Of a stretch of DNA of 28,266 nt, positions 22,159 to 28,266 are shown piece after piece (the first letter of the stretch is position 1; every line of letters begins with the position of its first letter). The DNA is taken from positions 1 through 28,266 of the forward strand of contig CAJJIV010000004.1 of the NCBI GenBank assembly GCA_905187655.1, in the 5' to 3' direction. The position numbers were made by a program, and so were the translations under genes. This DNA comes from an uncultured Eubacteriales bacterium. Its GTDB lineage: Bacteria; Bacillota; Clostridia; Christensenellales; UBA1242. The notes under the pieces are model-generated. The model was not told the origin of the DNA. It was given only the letters and a program-made list of their open reading frames with translations, and did not search any database.

Positions 22159-22752
22159 TTAGTTTTGATAATCAATTTCGGTAAAGCCGGCAAAGCCAGT
22201 ATTTTCAGTTGTTAAGTTGTTTATTTGATTAACTGTTGTGTCTTCGCCAAACTTACTAATTAAAGAAATATTACCACAGTTGTCTTTTACCATATAATAG
22301 CAACCTTGTGGGGTTGTTGGTTTGTGATATGGTGTGATTGCAGTTTTCATACTAGCTAAAAATTTTTGTGTTCTCCTTAGGTTAACAGGAGCACTTTCTT
22401 TTGAAGAAACTTCTAATTTATATGAATGATTGCAAGAGCCTTTTTCAAGTCCTAATGTATTAATGATTGCGGTAACTCTGTCTACGCATGGTTCATCATT
22501 TACATTTTGATTTATGTGTAATGAAATTGTTGCATCGCCAAATTGACCATTAAACTTTATGCTTCGGATGGTAAAAGTTAAGAACTTAGTTGTTGAATTG
22601 GTTGTATCTTTAATTGTTGGCTCTGTTATTGGTTTGTATTTTTCTACAAGTGATATGCAAAAATTTGCAAGTTGTGATAGTCCAATTTTTTCGCAATAAT
22701 TATTAAAATTAATTATGTCAATTGTTTCTTGTAGTCCTTTTGATATTTTCAT
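22159..22752 (-). CDS. Hypothetical protein, orphan
   Basis: I do not recognise it. It is 197 aa from the ATG at 22752, which has a clear AAGGAG 7-8 nt upstream on the minus strand. An in-frame extension to 22830 runs through AT-rich non-coding sequence and part of a terminator. The protein is hydrophilic, without signal peptide or membrane segment. Residues 1-40 look helical, and the remainder mixes Thr/Asn-rich beta-type sequence with scattered Cys. A C-terminal segment reads GCYYMVKDNCGNISLISKFG. It is expressed alone, converging on the carboxypeptidase gene. Confidence 0.7.
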   Translation of the reverse strand: MKISKGLQETIDIINFNNYCEKIGLSQLANFCISLVEKYKPITEPTIKDTTNSTTKFLTFTIRSIKFNGQFGDATISLHINQNVNDEPCVDRVTAIINTLGLEKGSCNHSYKLEVSSKESAPVNLRRTQKFLASMKTAITPYHKPTTPQGCYYMVKDNCGNISLISKFGEDTTVNQINNLTTENTGFAGFTEIDYQN

Positions 22753-22819
22753 AATAAACTCCTTGTTTTTAATAGTTATAATTATATGTATAATGTTGTT
22801 TAAATATTTTTTGCCGTAA

Positions 22820-22867
22820 AAAAATAACACGTACCAAAATCTTGGTTTTGGGGCAAGTGTTATTTTT
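22820..22867. terminator. Terminator between rluB and the orphan gene
   Basis: AAAAATAACAC (22820-22830) pairs with GTGTTATTTTT (22857-22867), with an inner CCAAAA/TTTTGG stem. On the minus strand it ends the rluB transcript before the orphan gene. The interval from 22868 to the rluB stop is AT-rich with nothing else visible. Confidence 0.85.
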
Positions 22868-22947
22868 CAAATGGGCTAATATTATACTATTAATTTGCAA
22901 TTTTGTAAATATGGAAATATAAAAAATTTTAAGATTTTTTGTCGTTT

Positions 22948-23649
22948 TTACATAAAAACATATTTTGGATCAAATGGTTTTGTAGTACCACGAGAAAGTC
23001 CACCAAGTCTTAAACTTCCTATTTGTACTCGCTTTAAAAAGGTGACAATTTTATTTTCAGATTCAAACAATTTTCTAATTTCACGATTTTTACCTTCGGT
23101 TATAACAACTTCAAATTTAGTAAATTTTTCACCTTCTTCAAGTACTTTTATTTGGCAAGGGGCAAGTTCAGTTCCATCTTTAGTTGTAACACCTTTTCGC
23201 ATTTTTTTAAGTTCTTCGTTAGAAATTTTGCCTTCAATTTTAACAACATAGGTTTTTTTAATTTTGCTAGAAGGGTGGGTAACTTTACTGGCAAAATCTC
23301 CATCGTTAGTAAATAACAGAAGGCCTTCGCTGTCGTAGTCTAATCTGCCAACAGGCTTAACAAGTTGTTTATATTTTTCAGGTATAAAATCCATAACGGT
23401 TTTACGGTTTTTGTCATCACTAACAGTTGTAACACAGCCTTTTGGCTTATATAGCATTAAATATATAAAATTATCGGTATAATCTATATGTTTGCCATTA
23501 TAAAATACACTATCTTTTTTTTCATCAATTATTGTTGCAAGATTGGTAACGACCTTGCCATTAACACTAATTTTCCCAGAAATAATAAGTTCTTCTGCCT
23601 TTCTTCGGCTTGCAACCCCAGTTGTAGATAAAAATTTGTTCAGTCGCAT
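22948..23649 (-). CDS. rluB: 23S rRNA pseudouridine synthase, RluB/RsuA family
   Basis: Isomerises a uridine in 23S rRNA (position 2605 in E. coli numbering) to pseudouridine. The 233-aa product has an N-terminal S4 RNA-binding domain (about 1-60; RLNKFLSTTGVASRRKAEELI). The RsuA/RluB catalytic domain follows, with GRLDYDSEGLLLFTNDG (catalytic Asp in GRLD) and GKNREIRKLFE near the C-terminus. The ATG has GGAG upstream on the minus strand. RluB genes near scpAB and ytfJ are common in Firmicutes. Whether the target is RluB, RluE or RsuA type is not fully separable without alignment. Confidence 0.93.
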   Translation of the reverse strand: MRLNKFLSTTGVASRRKAEELIISGKISVNGKVVTNLATIIDEKKDSVFYNGKHIDYTDNFIYLMLYKPKGCVTTVSDDKNRKTVMDFIPEKYKQLVKPVGRLDYDSEGLLLFTNDGDFASKVTHPSSKIKKTYVVKIEGKISNEELKKMRKGVTTKDGTELAPCQIKVLEEGEKFTKFEVVITEGKNREIRKLFESENKIVTFLKRVQIGSLRLGGLSRGTTKPFDPKYVFM

Positions 23650-23748
23650 TATTAAATTTTCTCCATAAATCTATTTTAGCCAATTATATAATAAAAAACA
23701 AAAAATAGCAATAATATGTCAGGTAAAAAAACTAGTTTTCTTTTTTAT

Positions 23749-23777
23749 TTGCTTAGTAATTAAAAGTGTGGTATCAT
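23749..23777 (+). promoter_or_regulatory. Promoter of plsC, probably giving a leaderless mRNA
   Basis: TTGCTT (23749-23754), 17-bp spacer, TATCAT (23772-23777), preceded by TGTGG as in the hrcA P2 extended -10. The expected start 6-7 nt downstream coincides with the ATG at 23784. Confidence 0.6.
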
Positions 23778-23783
23778 AACGGT

Positions 23784-24503
23784 ATGAAGAATCAAAATTT
23801 TTTTTATTATATAGGTCTTGGCATACTTTTACCAATTAAATGGCTTTTAATGGTCTTGGAATCAATAGTTGCACTTTTGCTTTATATACCATTTGTTTTG
23901 TTATTCCCAACAAAAATTAAAGGTCTAAAAAATCTTAAAAAAGCAGGCAAAGGGAAGATTGTCGCTGTAAATCATTATTCTAATTTTGACCCAATATTTT
24001 TGGCTGTCGTGCTTTATCCAATTCCATTCACTCGCACCTTTGTTGCCAAGAAAGAAATAAACAAGTGTAAATTGATTGGTTTTTTGGTTTCCTGTGCGGG
24101 TGTTATGTATATTGACCGCTCTAAACCAGATATTAAAGCGATGAACAAAATTGTTAAATTATTAAAGCATGGAAGAACTGTTTTAATTTTCCCAGAAGGT
24201 ACTCGCAATAAAAATAGTGAAACAGAAGATATGCAGGCAATAAAATCTGGAGTGATTTTTTTAAGTTCTCGTGCTGGCAAGTCGGTTGTTCCAACTGTAA
24301 TATTGCATCGTATAAGATTATTTAGGCCAAATAAAATAATAATTGGGCAAGGTGAAATTTACACTAAACTTAACAAACAAGAAACCCAAGAGGCTGTTAA
24401 TGCCCTAACAAATAACTTTGCAAAGTTAAGAGAACAAGGAAATAGTGGTATAACAAGCAATAAAAGACCAGAAGTAATTGAAGAAACGCATAAAAACAAT
24501 TGA
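23784..24503 (+). CDS. plsC: 1-acyl-sn-glycerol-3-phosphate acyltransferase (PlsC family)
   Basis: Transfers an acyl chain to lysophosphatidic acid, making phosphatidic acid for membrane lipids. The 239-aa product has an N-terminal hydrophobic region (about 8-42), the catalytic NHxxxxD motif (NHYSNFD, 63-69) and the substrate-binding FPEGTR (136-141). The frame opens at a GTG at 23766, but that codon overlaps the -10 box. The ATG at 23784 fits the conserved N-terminus better. No Shine-Dalgarno precedes it. It is followed after 24 nt by a small membrane protein gene, probably in the same transcript. Confidence 0.92.
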   Translation: MKNQNFFYYIGLGILLPIKWLLMVLESIVALLLYIPFVLLFPTKIKGLKNLKKAGKGKIVAVNHYSNFDPIFLAVVLYPIPFTRTFVAKKEINKCKLIGFLVSCAGVMYIDRSKPDIKAMNKIVKLLKHGRTVLIFPEGTRNKNSETEDMQAIKSGVIFLSSRAGKSVVPTVILHRIRLFRPNKIIIGQGEIYTKLNKQETQEAVNALTNNFAKLREQGNSGITSNKRPEVIEETHKNN

Positions 24504-24527
24504 AAAATAAAAAAATAGGAGAGCAAT

Positions 24528-24917
24528 ATGCAAAATTTACTACTTTCAACCGAAGGCACAACATGGGCACTTTATGTATTAGTAGCACTTTTAGTAATTG
24601 GGAATATAGTGTTTATAGCACTATTTATTAGCAGTGTTGTGCGAAATAACAAGCTAGAAGACGATATGCGAGATGATCTTATGAGTCTTATTGGCAAGCA
24701 AACCGAAAAAATAACCTCTACCAGTTTTGACAAAGAGAGAAAACAACCGGTAGAGGCTCAGCCTAAGCCATATGGCAACACAAAATACAAAATGTATGAA
24801 TCTAAAAACAAAGATGGCTGGTATATAACGGAAAATGGGAAAACCGAAAAAATTGCCTATGCCAAATCAAAAGAAGAGGCACAAGAGATAATTAAAAACC
24901 TGTGTCGTAATTTATAA
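24528..24917 (+). CDS. Small membrane protein with DUF2188-like C-terminus
   Basis: The 129-aa product has one hydrophobic helix (about residues 13-37), then a charged linker and a C-terminal ~45-residue segment (GWYITENGKTEKIAYAKSKE, then helical). That segment resembles the small DUF2188 fold, with a W, a short hairpin and an EA-rich helix; this is a pattern impression only. Function unknown. The RBS is AGGAGAG (24517-24523). It is co-directional with plsC. Its last 6 bp overlap the converging TspO-like gene. Confidence 0.75.
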   Translation: MQNLLLSTEGTTWALYVLVALLVIGNIVFIALFISSVVRNNKLEDDMRDDLMSLIGKQTEKITSTSFDKERKQPVEAQPKPYGNTKYKMYESKNKDGWYITENGKTEKIAYAKSKEEAQEIIKNLCRNL

Positions 24918-25442
24918 TAGCAAAAAACCGAAAGAAATTATAAACAAGTAATTTAGCCACAGCGTAATTAACCCCATAATGGTGCCGGCGAGAAGGCAGG
25001 CATTGTAGTACCTATATGTGGTATAAGATGCAGAAAGAATTGCAAGCCCAAGAATTACTACTCCAACAATTTTTAGTGAACATAGGTAAAAGAAAAGTGG
25101 GTAAAGCAAAATTAATAAACAGGTTGCAGAAAGAGAAATCAAATTTTCAATGATTTCTTTTTTTGGTCTATTAATCATTCCAGAGGTTGTTAGCATAAAA
25201 AAAGTTGATAAACCAATTAATATTACAGCGCAGGAACTTAACCAAATTAAGGTGCTTGGGTTTAAAGAAAAGGTCGGTTCACCATTTTTTACAAGTGGAA
25301 AGTTCTTCATTTCAAAAAGAAAATATATTCCACCCAATAAAATACCGCCAATCAAGCAAATTAGCAGGCTAAGCCACCAGTGCTTAACAAGCGGTTTTTG
25401 ATCAATATCGGTTTTAGAATTTGTTAAAGCATTTTCATTCAT
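24912..25442 (-). CDS. Possible TspO/MBR-like membrane protein
   Basis: The 176-aa product has five predicted hydrophobic segments (about residues 22-44, 64-86, 101-122, 124-142 and 150-175). This matches the five-helix size of TspO/MBR proteins, which bind tetrapyrroles and sterols. The C-terminal helix ends in TLWLNYLF, similar to the TspO LNY ending, and NPSTLIWLSSC resembles its second helix. The Trp content is low and the assignment is tentative; an unrelated membrane protein remains possible. The ATG at 25442 has AAAGGAG upstream, with a TATAAT (25465-25470, minus) about 22 nt away. It is divergent from the ABC-F gene. Confidence 0.6.
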   Translation of the reverse strand: MNENALTNSKTDIDQKPLVKHWWLSLLICLIGGILLGGIYFLFEMKNFPLVKNGEPTFSLNPSTLIWLSSCAVILIGLSTFFMLTTSGMINRPKKEIIENLISLSATCLLILLYPLFFYLCSLKIVGVVILGLAILSASYTTYRYYNACLLAGTIMGLITLWLNYLFIISFGFLLL

Positions 25443-25500
25443 AATAGTACTCCTTTATAGTAAGATTATAGACAAAACTGAAGTTATTAAACCGCTAAAG

Positions 25501-25529
25501 TTGACAAAATGTAAAATTAATAGTATATT
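25501..25529 (+). promoter_or_regulatory. Sigma-A promoter of the ABC-F gene
   Basis: TTGACA (25501-25506), 17-bp spacer, TATATT (25524-25529). It lies 32 nt upstream of the start codon, in the divergent region shared with the TspO-like gene. Confidence 0.8.
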
Positions 25530-25561
25530 TAACAAGATTAATAATAAAGGAAATTTAGAAA

Positions 25562-27142
25562 ATGATTCAATGCAATAATGTAAGACTTCAATTTGGTGCA
25601 CGTGTGCTTTTTGAAGATGTTAATGTAAAATTTGCTAAAGGTAATTGTTATGGCATTATTGGTGCAAACGGAGCAGGAAAGTCTACTTTTTTAAAACTTT
25701 TGACAGGTGAACTTAATCCAAGTAGTGGTGAAATAATTATTTCAAAAAACGAAAGAATGTCTGTTTTGGAACAAAATCAAAATGCATATAACGATAAAAC
25801 TGCCAAACAAACCGTTTTACTTGGGCATAAAAGATTGGTTGAAATTGAAGAACTTAAAAATGCAATATATTCAAAGCCAGATTTTAGCGATGCCGATGGA
25901 ATTAAAGTTGGCGAACTTGAAACAGAATATGCAGAACTTGGTGGGTGGGAAGCCGAAGGGGAGGCGGAAACCCTTTTAACTGACCTTGGTATTGATAGAG
26001 AAGACTTTGATAAGCCGATGAGTGAAATTGAACCAAAGCAAAAAGTTAAAATACTTTTGGCAAAGGCTTTGTTTATGAATCCAGATATTCTTATTCTAGA
26101 TGAACCAACAAACAATTTAGATGCAAAAACCGTTAATTGGTTAGAAGAGTATTTAATTGATTTTCCGAATATAATTATTGTTGTAAGCCATAACCGATAT
26201 TTTTTAAATAGAATTTGCACTCACATTTGTGACCTAGATTATGGAAAACTTAATATGTTCAGTGGCAACTATGACATGTGGTACGAAACCAACCAATTAT
26301 TGCTTCGTCAGGCAAAGGAGCAGAATAAAAAGGCAGAACAAAGAGCAAAAGAACTTCAGGAATTTATTGCAAGATTTGGCGCTAATGCAAGTAAATCTAG
26401 GCAGGCAACTAGCCGTAAAAAGGAACTTGAAAAACTAGAATTTGCAGAAATTAAGGTTAGTAGCAGAAAATACCCATATATAGATTTTAGGCCTGAAAGA
26501 GAAGTTGGTAACGACATATTGGTTGTAGACAAACTTACTAAAAAAGGCTATTTTGAAAATGTAAGTTTTGTTGTAAACCGAACTGATAAAATAGGCTTTT
26601 TATCAAATAAAAGTACTACTATTACAATGCTATTTAAACTTCTTGCAGGAGAGGAACAACCAGACAGTGGAACAATTAAATGGGGCTCTACAATTACTGC
26701 CGGTTACCTGCCTGAAAACAATGAAGAATATTTTGCAGGTGTAGACCTTAATTTGGTTAATTGGCTTGGCCAATATGCTAAGGAAAAGGATCAAAGAGAT
26801 GAAACTTATTTGCGTGGCTTTTTAGGAAGAATGTTGTTCACCGGTGAAGAGAGTCAAAAAAAAGCAAAGGTAATAAGTGGTGGAGAAAGAGTAAGATGTA
26901 TGCTAAGTAGGGCGATGCTTAAAGGAAGTAATGTGTTAATTATGGATGAACCAACAAACCACTTAGACCTTGAAAGTATAACAAGTTTAAATAAGGCAAT
27001 GATTAATTTTAATGGTCCAATAATGTTCACATCGCACGACCACGAACTTATGCAAACAGTTGCAAACCGAATAATAGTCATTAATGAAACAAAGGAGTTT
27101 GACAGACAAACAACATATAATGATTATCTTGGAATTAATTAA
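25562..27142 (+). CDS. ABC-F family ATPase (YkpA/YbiT-like)
   Basis: Soluble ABC-F protein with two nucleotide-binding domains and no membrane domain; the family acts at the ribosome. The 526-aa product has Walker A1 GANGAGKST (34-42) and Walker B1 ILILDEP (176-182). The first signature region, MSEIEPKQKVKI (153-164), lacks the GG of LSGGQ. A helical, Lys/Glu-rich interdomain linker spans about 240-295. Walker A2 is degenerate (GFLSNKSTTITML, 345-357), as is usual in the YkpA group. NBD2 retains SGGER (439-443) and IMDEPTNHLD. It has no hallmark of a resistance-type ABC-F, so a housekeeping translation factor role is more likely. It has its own promoter, and the RBS is AAAGGAAA. Confidence 0.93.
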   Translation: MIQCNNVRLQFGARVLFEDVNVKFAKGNCYGIIGANGAGKSTFLKLLTGELNPSSGEIIISKNERMSVLEQNQNAYNDKTAKQTVLLGHKRLVEIEELKNAIYSKPDFSDADGIKVGELETEYAELGGWEAEGEAETLLTDLGIDREDFDKPMSEIEPKQKVKILLAKALFMNPDILILDEPTNNLDAKTVNWLEEYLIDFPNIIIVVSHNRYFLNRICTHICDLDYGKLNMFSGNYDMWYETNQLLLRQAKEQNKKAEQRAKELQEFIARFGANASKSRQATSRKKELEKLEFAEIKVSSRKYPYIDFRPEREVGNDILVVDKLTKKGYFENVSFVVNRTDKIGFLSNKSTTITMLFKLLAGEEQPDSGTIKWGSTITAGYLPENNEEYFAGVDLNLVNWLGQYAKEKDQRDETYLRGFLGRMLFTGEESQKKAKVISGGERVRCMLSRAMLKGSNVLIMDEPTNHLDLESITSLNKAMINFNGPIMFTSHDHELMQTVANRIIVINETKEFDRQTTYNDYLGIN

Positions 27143-27152
27143 GAAATAGCTC

Positions 27153-27170
27153 GCTTATATCTGTATAAGC
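27153..27170 (+). terminator. Short hairpin after the ABC-F gene
   Basis: GCTTATA (27153-27159), loop TCTG, TATAAGC (27164-27170). No U-run follows, so termination here is doubtful. The rest of 27171-27230 is AT-rich with nothing else visible. Confidence 0.35.
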
Positions 27171-27233
27171 AAACTAACAAAACAACATAACTATAAAAAC
27201 AAGATTTTATTAAAAATTTTATCGTAAAAAAGG

Positions 27234-27262
27234 TTGACAATATTTGTCAAGTGTAGTAAACT
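27234..27262 (+). promoter_or_regulatory. Promoter of the tRNA operon
   Basis: TTGACA (27234-27239), 17-bp spacer, TAAACT (27257-27262). The transcript would carry about 80 nt of leader before tRNA-Pro. The -35 is the left arm of the near-palindrome TTGACAATATTTGTCAA (27234-27250). Confidence 0.65.
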
Positions 27263-27350
27263 TATTCTGTTGCATTAATAAAGTACTTTTATTTTTGTCA
27301 ACGCGTTTAGATTTGCCCTTTAACAAATTTTAGTAGATAAATGGTTCTGT

Positions 27351-27427
27351 CGGGGTGTAGCGCAGTTTGGTAGCGCACGTGGTTTGGGTCCATGGGGTCG
27401 GGAGTTCGAGTCTCTCCACCCCGACCA
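27351..27427 (+). tRNA. tRNA-Pro (TGG)
   Basis: 77 nt with an encoded CCA. Acceptor CGGGGTG pairs with CACCCCG. The anticodon loop is TTTGGGT, giving anticodon TGG, which reads CCA and, by wobble, other Pro codons. First tRNA of the cluster. Confidence 0.97.
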
Positions 27428-27476
27428 GGTTTTTACCTTTACAAAGAGATAAGGACTTTACAAAGGTTTATTAGTT

Positions 27477-27553
27477 GGACCTTTAGCTCAGTTGGTTAGA
27501 GCAACCGGCTCATAACCGGTTTGTCCGCGGTTCAAGTCCGTGAAGGTCCACCA
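27477..27553 (+). tRNA. tRNA-Met (CAT), probably elongator
   Basis: 77 nt with encoded CCA. Acceptor GGACCTT/AAGGTCC; anticodon loop CTCATAA gives CAT. The paired G1-C72 argues against initiator tRNA. A tRNA-Ile2 (CAT, lysidine-modified) cannot be wholly excluded by eye. Confidence 0.92.
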
Positions 27554-27561
27554 TTAAATTT

Positions 27562-27638
27562 GGCTCCGTAGCTCAGTTGGTTAGAGCGATAGCCTGTCAC
27601 GCTATAGGTCGACGGTTCGAGCCCGTTCGGAGTCGCCA
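27562..27638 (+). tRNA. tRNA-Asp (GTC)
   Basis: 77 nt with encoded CCA. Acceptor GGCTCCG/CGGAGTC with discriminator G, as expected for Asp. Anticodon loop CTGTCAC gives GTC. Confidence 0.97.
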
Positions 27639-27675
27639 TTACCATATTCTACAAAAATTTGCTAATGGGCATTTT

Positions 27676-27751
27676 GCCTTGGTAGCTCAGTCGGTAGAGC
27701 AGGGGACTGAAAATCCCCGTGTCGGTGGTTCGATTCCGCCCCAAGGCACCA
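27676..27751 (+). tRNA. tRNA-Phe (GAA)
   Basis: 76 nt with encoded CCA. Acceptor GCCTTGG/CCAAGGC; anticodon stem GGGGA/TCCCC with loop CTGAAAA gives GAA. Confidence 0.97.
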
Positions 27752-27757
27752 AACGAT

Positions 27758-27832
27758 GCTGGTGTGGCTCAATGGTAGAGCAGCTGATTTGTAATCAGCC
27801 GGTTGTTGGTTCGATTCCGACCACCAGCTCCA
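27758..27832 (+). tRNA. tRNA-Thr (TGT)
   Basis: 75 nt with encoded CCA. Acceptor GCTGGTG/CACCAGC with discriminator T; anticodon stem GCTGA/TCAGC with loop TTTGTAA gives TGT. Confidence 0.96.
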
Positions 27833-27838
27833 TAAGAC

Positions 27839-27923
27839 GGGAGAGTTCCAGAGCGGCCAAATGGAACGGACTGTAAATCCGTCGACTATGTCTTCGGTGG
27901 TTCGAATCCACCCTCTCCCACCA
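27839..27923 (+). tRNA. tRNA-Tyr (GTA)
   Basis: 85 nt, class II with a long variable arm, with encoded CCA. Acceptor GGGAGAG/CTCTCCC; anticodon stem ACGGA/TCCGT with loop CTGTAAA gives GTA. Last tRNA before the terminator. Confidence 0.96.
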
Positions 27924-27928
27924 AAAAG

Positions 27929-27965
27929 AAAATCCGTTCACAACATAATTTGTGAGCGGATTTTT
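27929..27965 (+). terminator. Terminator of the tRNA operon
   Basis: AAATCCGTTCACAA pairs with TTGTGAGCGGATTT (one T-G wobble) and is followed by a T-run. It begins 6 nt after tRNA-Tyr. Confidence 0.92.
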
Positions 27966-28266
27966 ATATTAACATTATAAAACTATACAAACATAACAAT
28001 AATTAAAATGCATTCAGCAGAGTAGTCAAAATTTTTCGCCATACTAGATATGACTGAGTAGACATTTTTTTCATAACAAGATGTGTTATTTAATAAGAAA
28101 ATATTAAATTGTTATGGATAAAACTTGCTAAGATTTTTATTAATTGTTTAATGATTGTGTATACTTTTGTGTAAAATTTCAAGCCCTATACAAGCCAAGT
28201 TGATTTTGTCAATAAAACACTCGTGTGTAAATATATCTGTCAAATTGCACTGTTTTTGTGTCTAAT
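27966..28266. other. AT-rich intergenic end of the window, no gene seen
   Basis: About 300 bases with no supported open frame or RNA gene. Only weak elements are visible: ACACTCGTGT (small hairpin near 28217-28226) and TTGTCA (28206-28211) with a poor -10 (TAAATA, 28228-28233). It may carry the promoter region of a gene beyond the window. Confidence 0.5.

Noticed and set aside
22753..22830. N-terminal extension of the orphan protein by 26 codons.
   Set aside because: It begins at the rluB terminator, and the AAGGAG RBS fits the ATG at 22752.
27577..27876. 99-aa open frame across the tRNA cluster.
   Set aside because: It is a translation of tRNA-Asp, Phe, Thr and Tyr genes; no RBS and no independent coding signal.
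1..28266. Prophage, IS element, CRISPR array or defence island.
   Set aside because: No transposase, integrase, cas, toxin-antitoxin or restriction gene is recognisable, and no regularly spaced repeats are seen; the gene content is core chromosomal.

Overview
The window is AT-rich bacterial chromosome with low-GC Gram-positive (Firmicutes, Clostridia-like) gene content. The indicators are an HrcA/CIRCE-controlled hrcA-grpE-dnaK-dnaJ operon, holB followed by ricT, ScpA/ScpB, tRNAs with encoded CCA, and several endospore-associated families (SpoIIM-like, SpmA, SpmB, GerW/YtfJ, two S11 D,D-carboxypeptidases). Near-consensus sigma-A promoters (TTGACA-N17/18-TATAAT) and classical hairpin/U-run terminators are easy to see. 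I cannot name the species; an uncultivated gut-type Clostridia lineage would fit. I see no prophage, IS transposase, CRISPR array or rRNA.

Layout. 1-4990: heat-shock operon behind two tandem CIRCE operators, closed by a terminator. 5044-5658: SpoIIM-like membrane protein with a sporulation-sigma-like promoter. 5674-8630: holB (clamp-loader delta'), ricT, a small 2[4Fe-4S] ferredoxin and a tRNA-adenine methyltransferase, in overlapping or tightly spaced order. 8758-9890 (minus): spmA-spmB. 9943-11894: tatD and rsmA, each with its own terminator. 11987-15732: three poorly characterised genes as separate units: a two-domain cytoplasmic protein with an Asn/Asp/Glu-rich linker, a propeller-like lipoprotein, and a membrane-anchored repeat protein. 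15821-17090: secreted D,D-carboxypeptidase. 17124-22033: M50 protease, scpA, scpB, then (beyond a terminator-like hairpin) a DUF2953-like gene, gerW and a second, membrane-anchored carboxypeptidase. 22032-22156: a nested palindrome between convergent genes. 22159-23649 (minus): an orphan gene and rluB. 23749-24917: plsC (probably leaderless) and a small membrane protein. 24912-25442 (minus): TspO-like protein. 25501-27142: ABC-F ATPase. 27234-27965: tRNA operon Pro-Met-Asp-Phe-Thr-Tyr with promoter and terminator. 27966-28266: nothing recognisable.

How the genes work together. The first operon is the DnaK chaperone machine with its own repressor. The middle of the window mixes RNA and DNA housekeeping (delta', RsmA, TrmN6-like, RluB, TatD, ScpAB, tRNAs) with spore and envelope functions (SpoIIM-like, SpmAB, GerW, two Dac proteins).

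The most unusual features are: the start codon of the DUF2953-like gene in the loop of a perfect terminator-like hairpin (19595-19627); the three-layer, TA-flanked palindrome at 22032-22156; the double CIRCE/double promoter at the left end; a ferredoxin gene starting inside the 3' end of ricT; and two very short-leader or leaderless promoters. No dedicated new defence or mobile system is evident; the window is mainly core genome.
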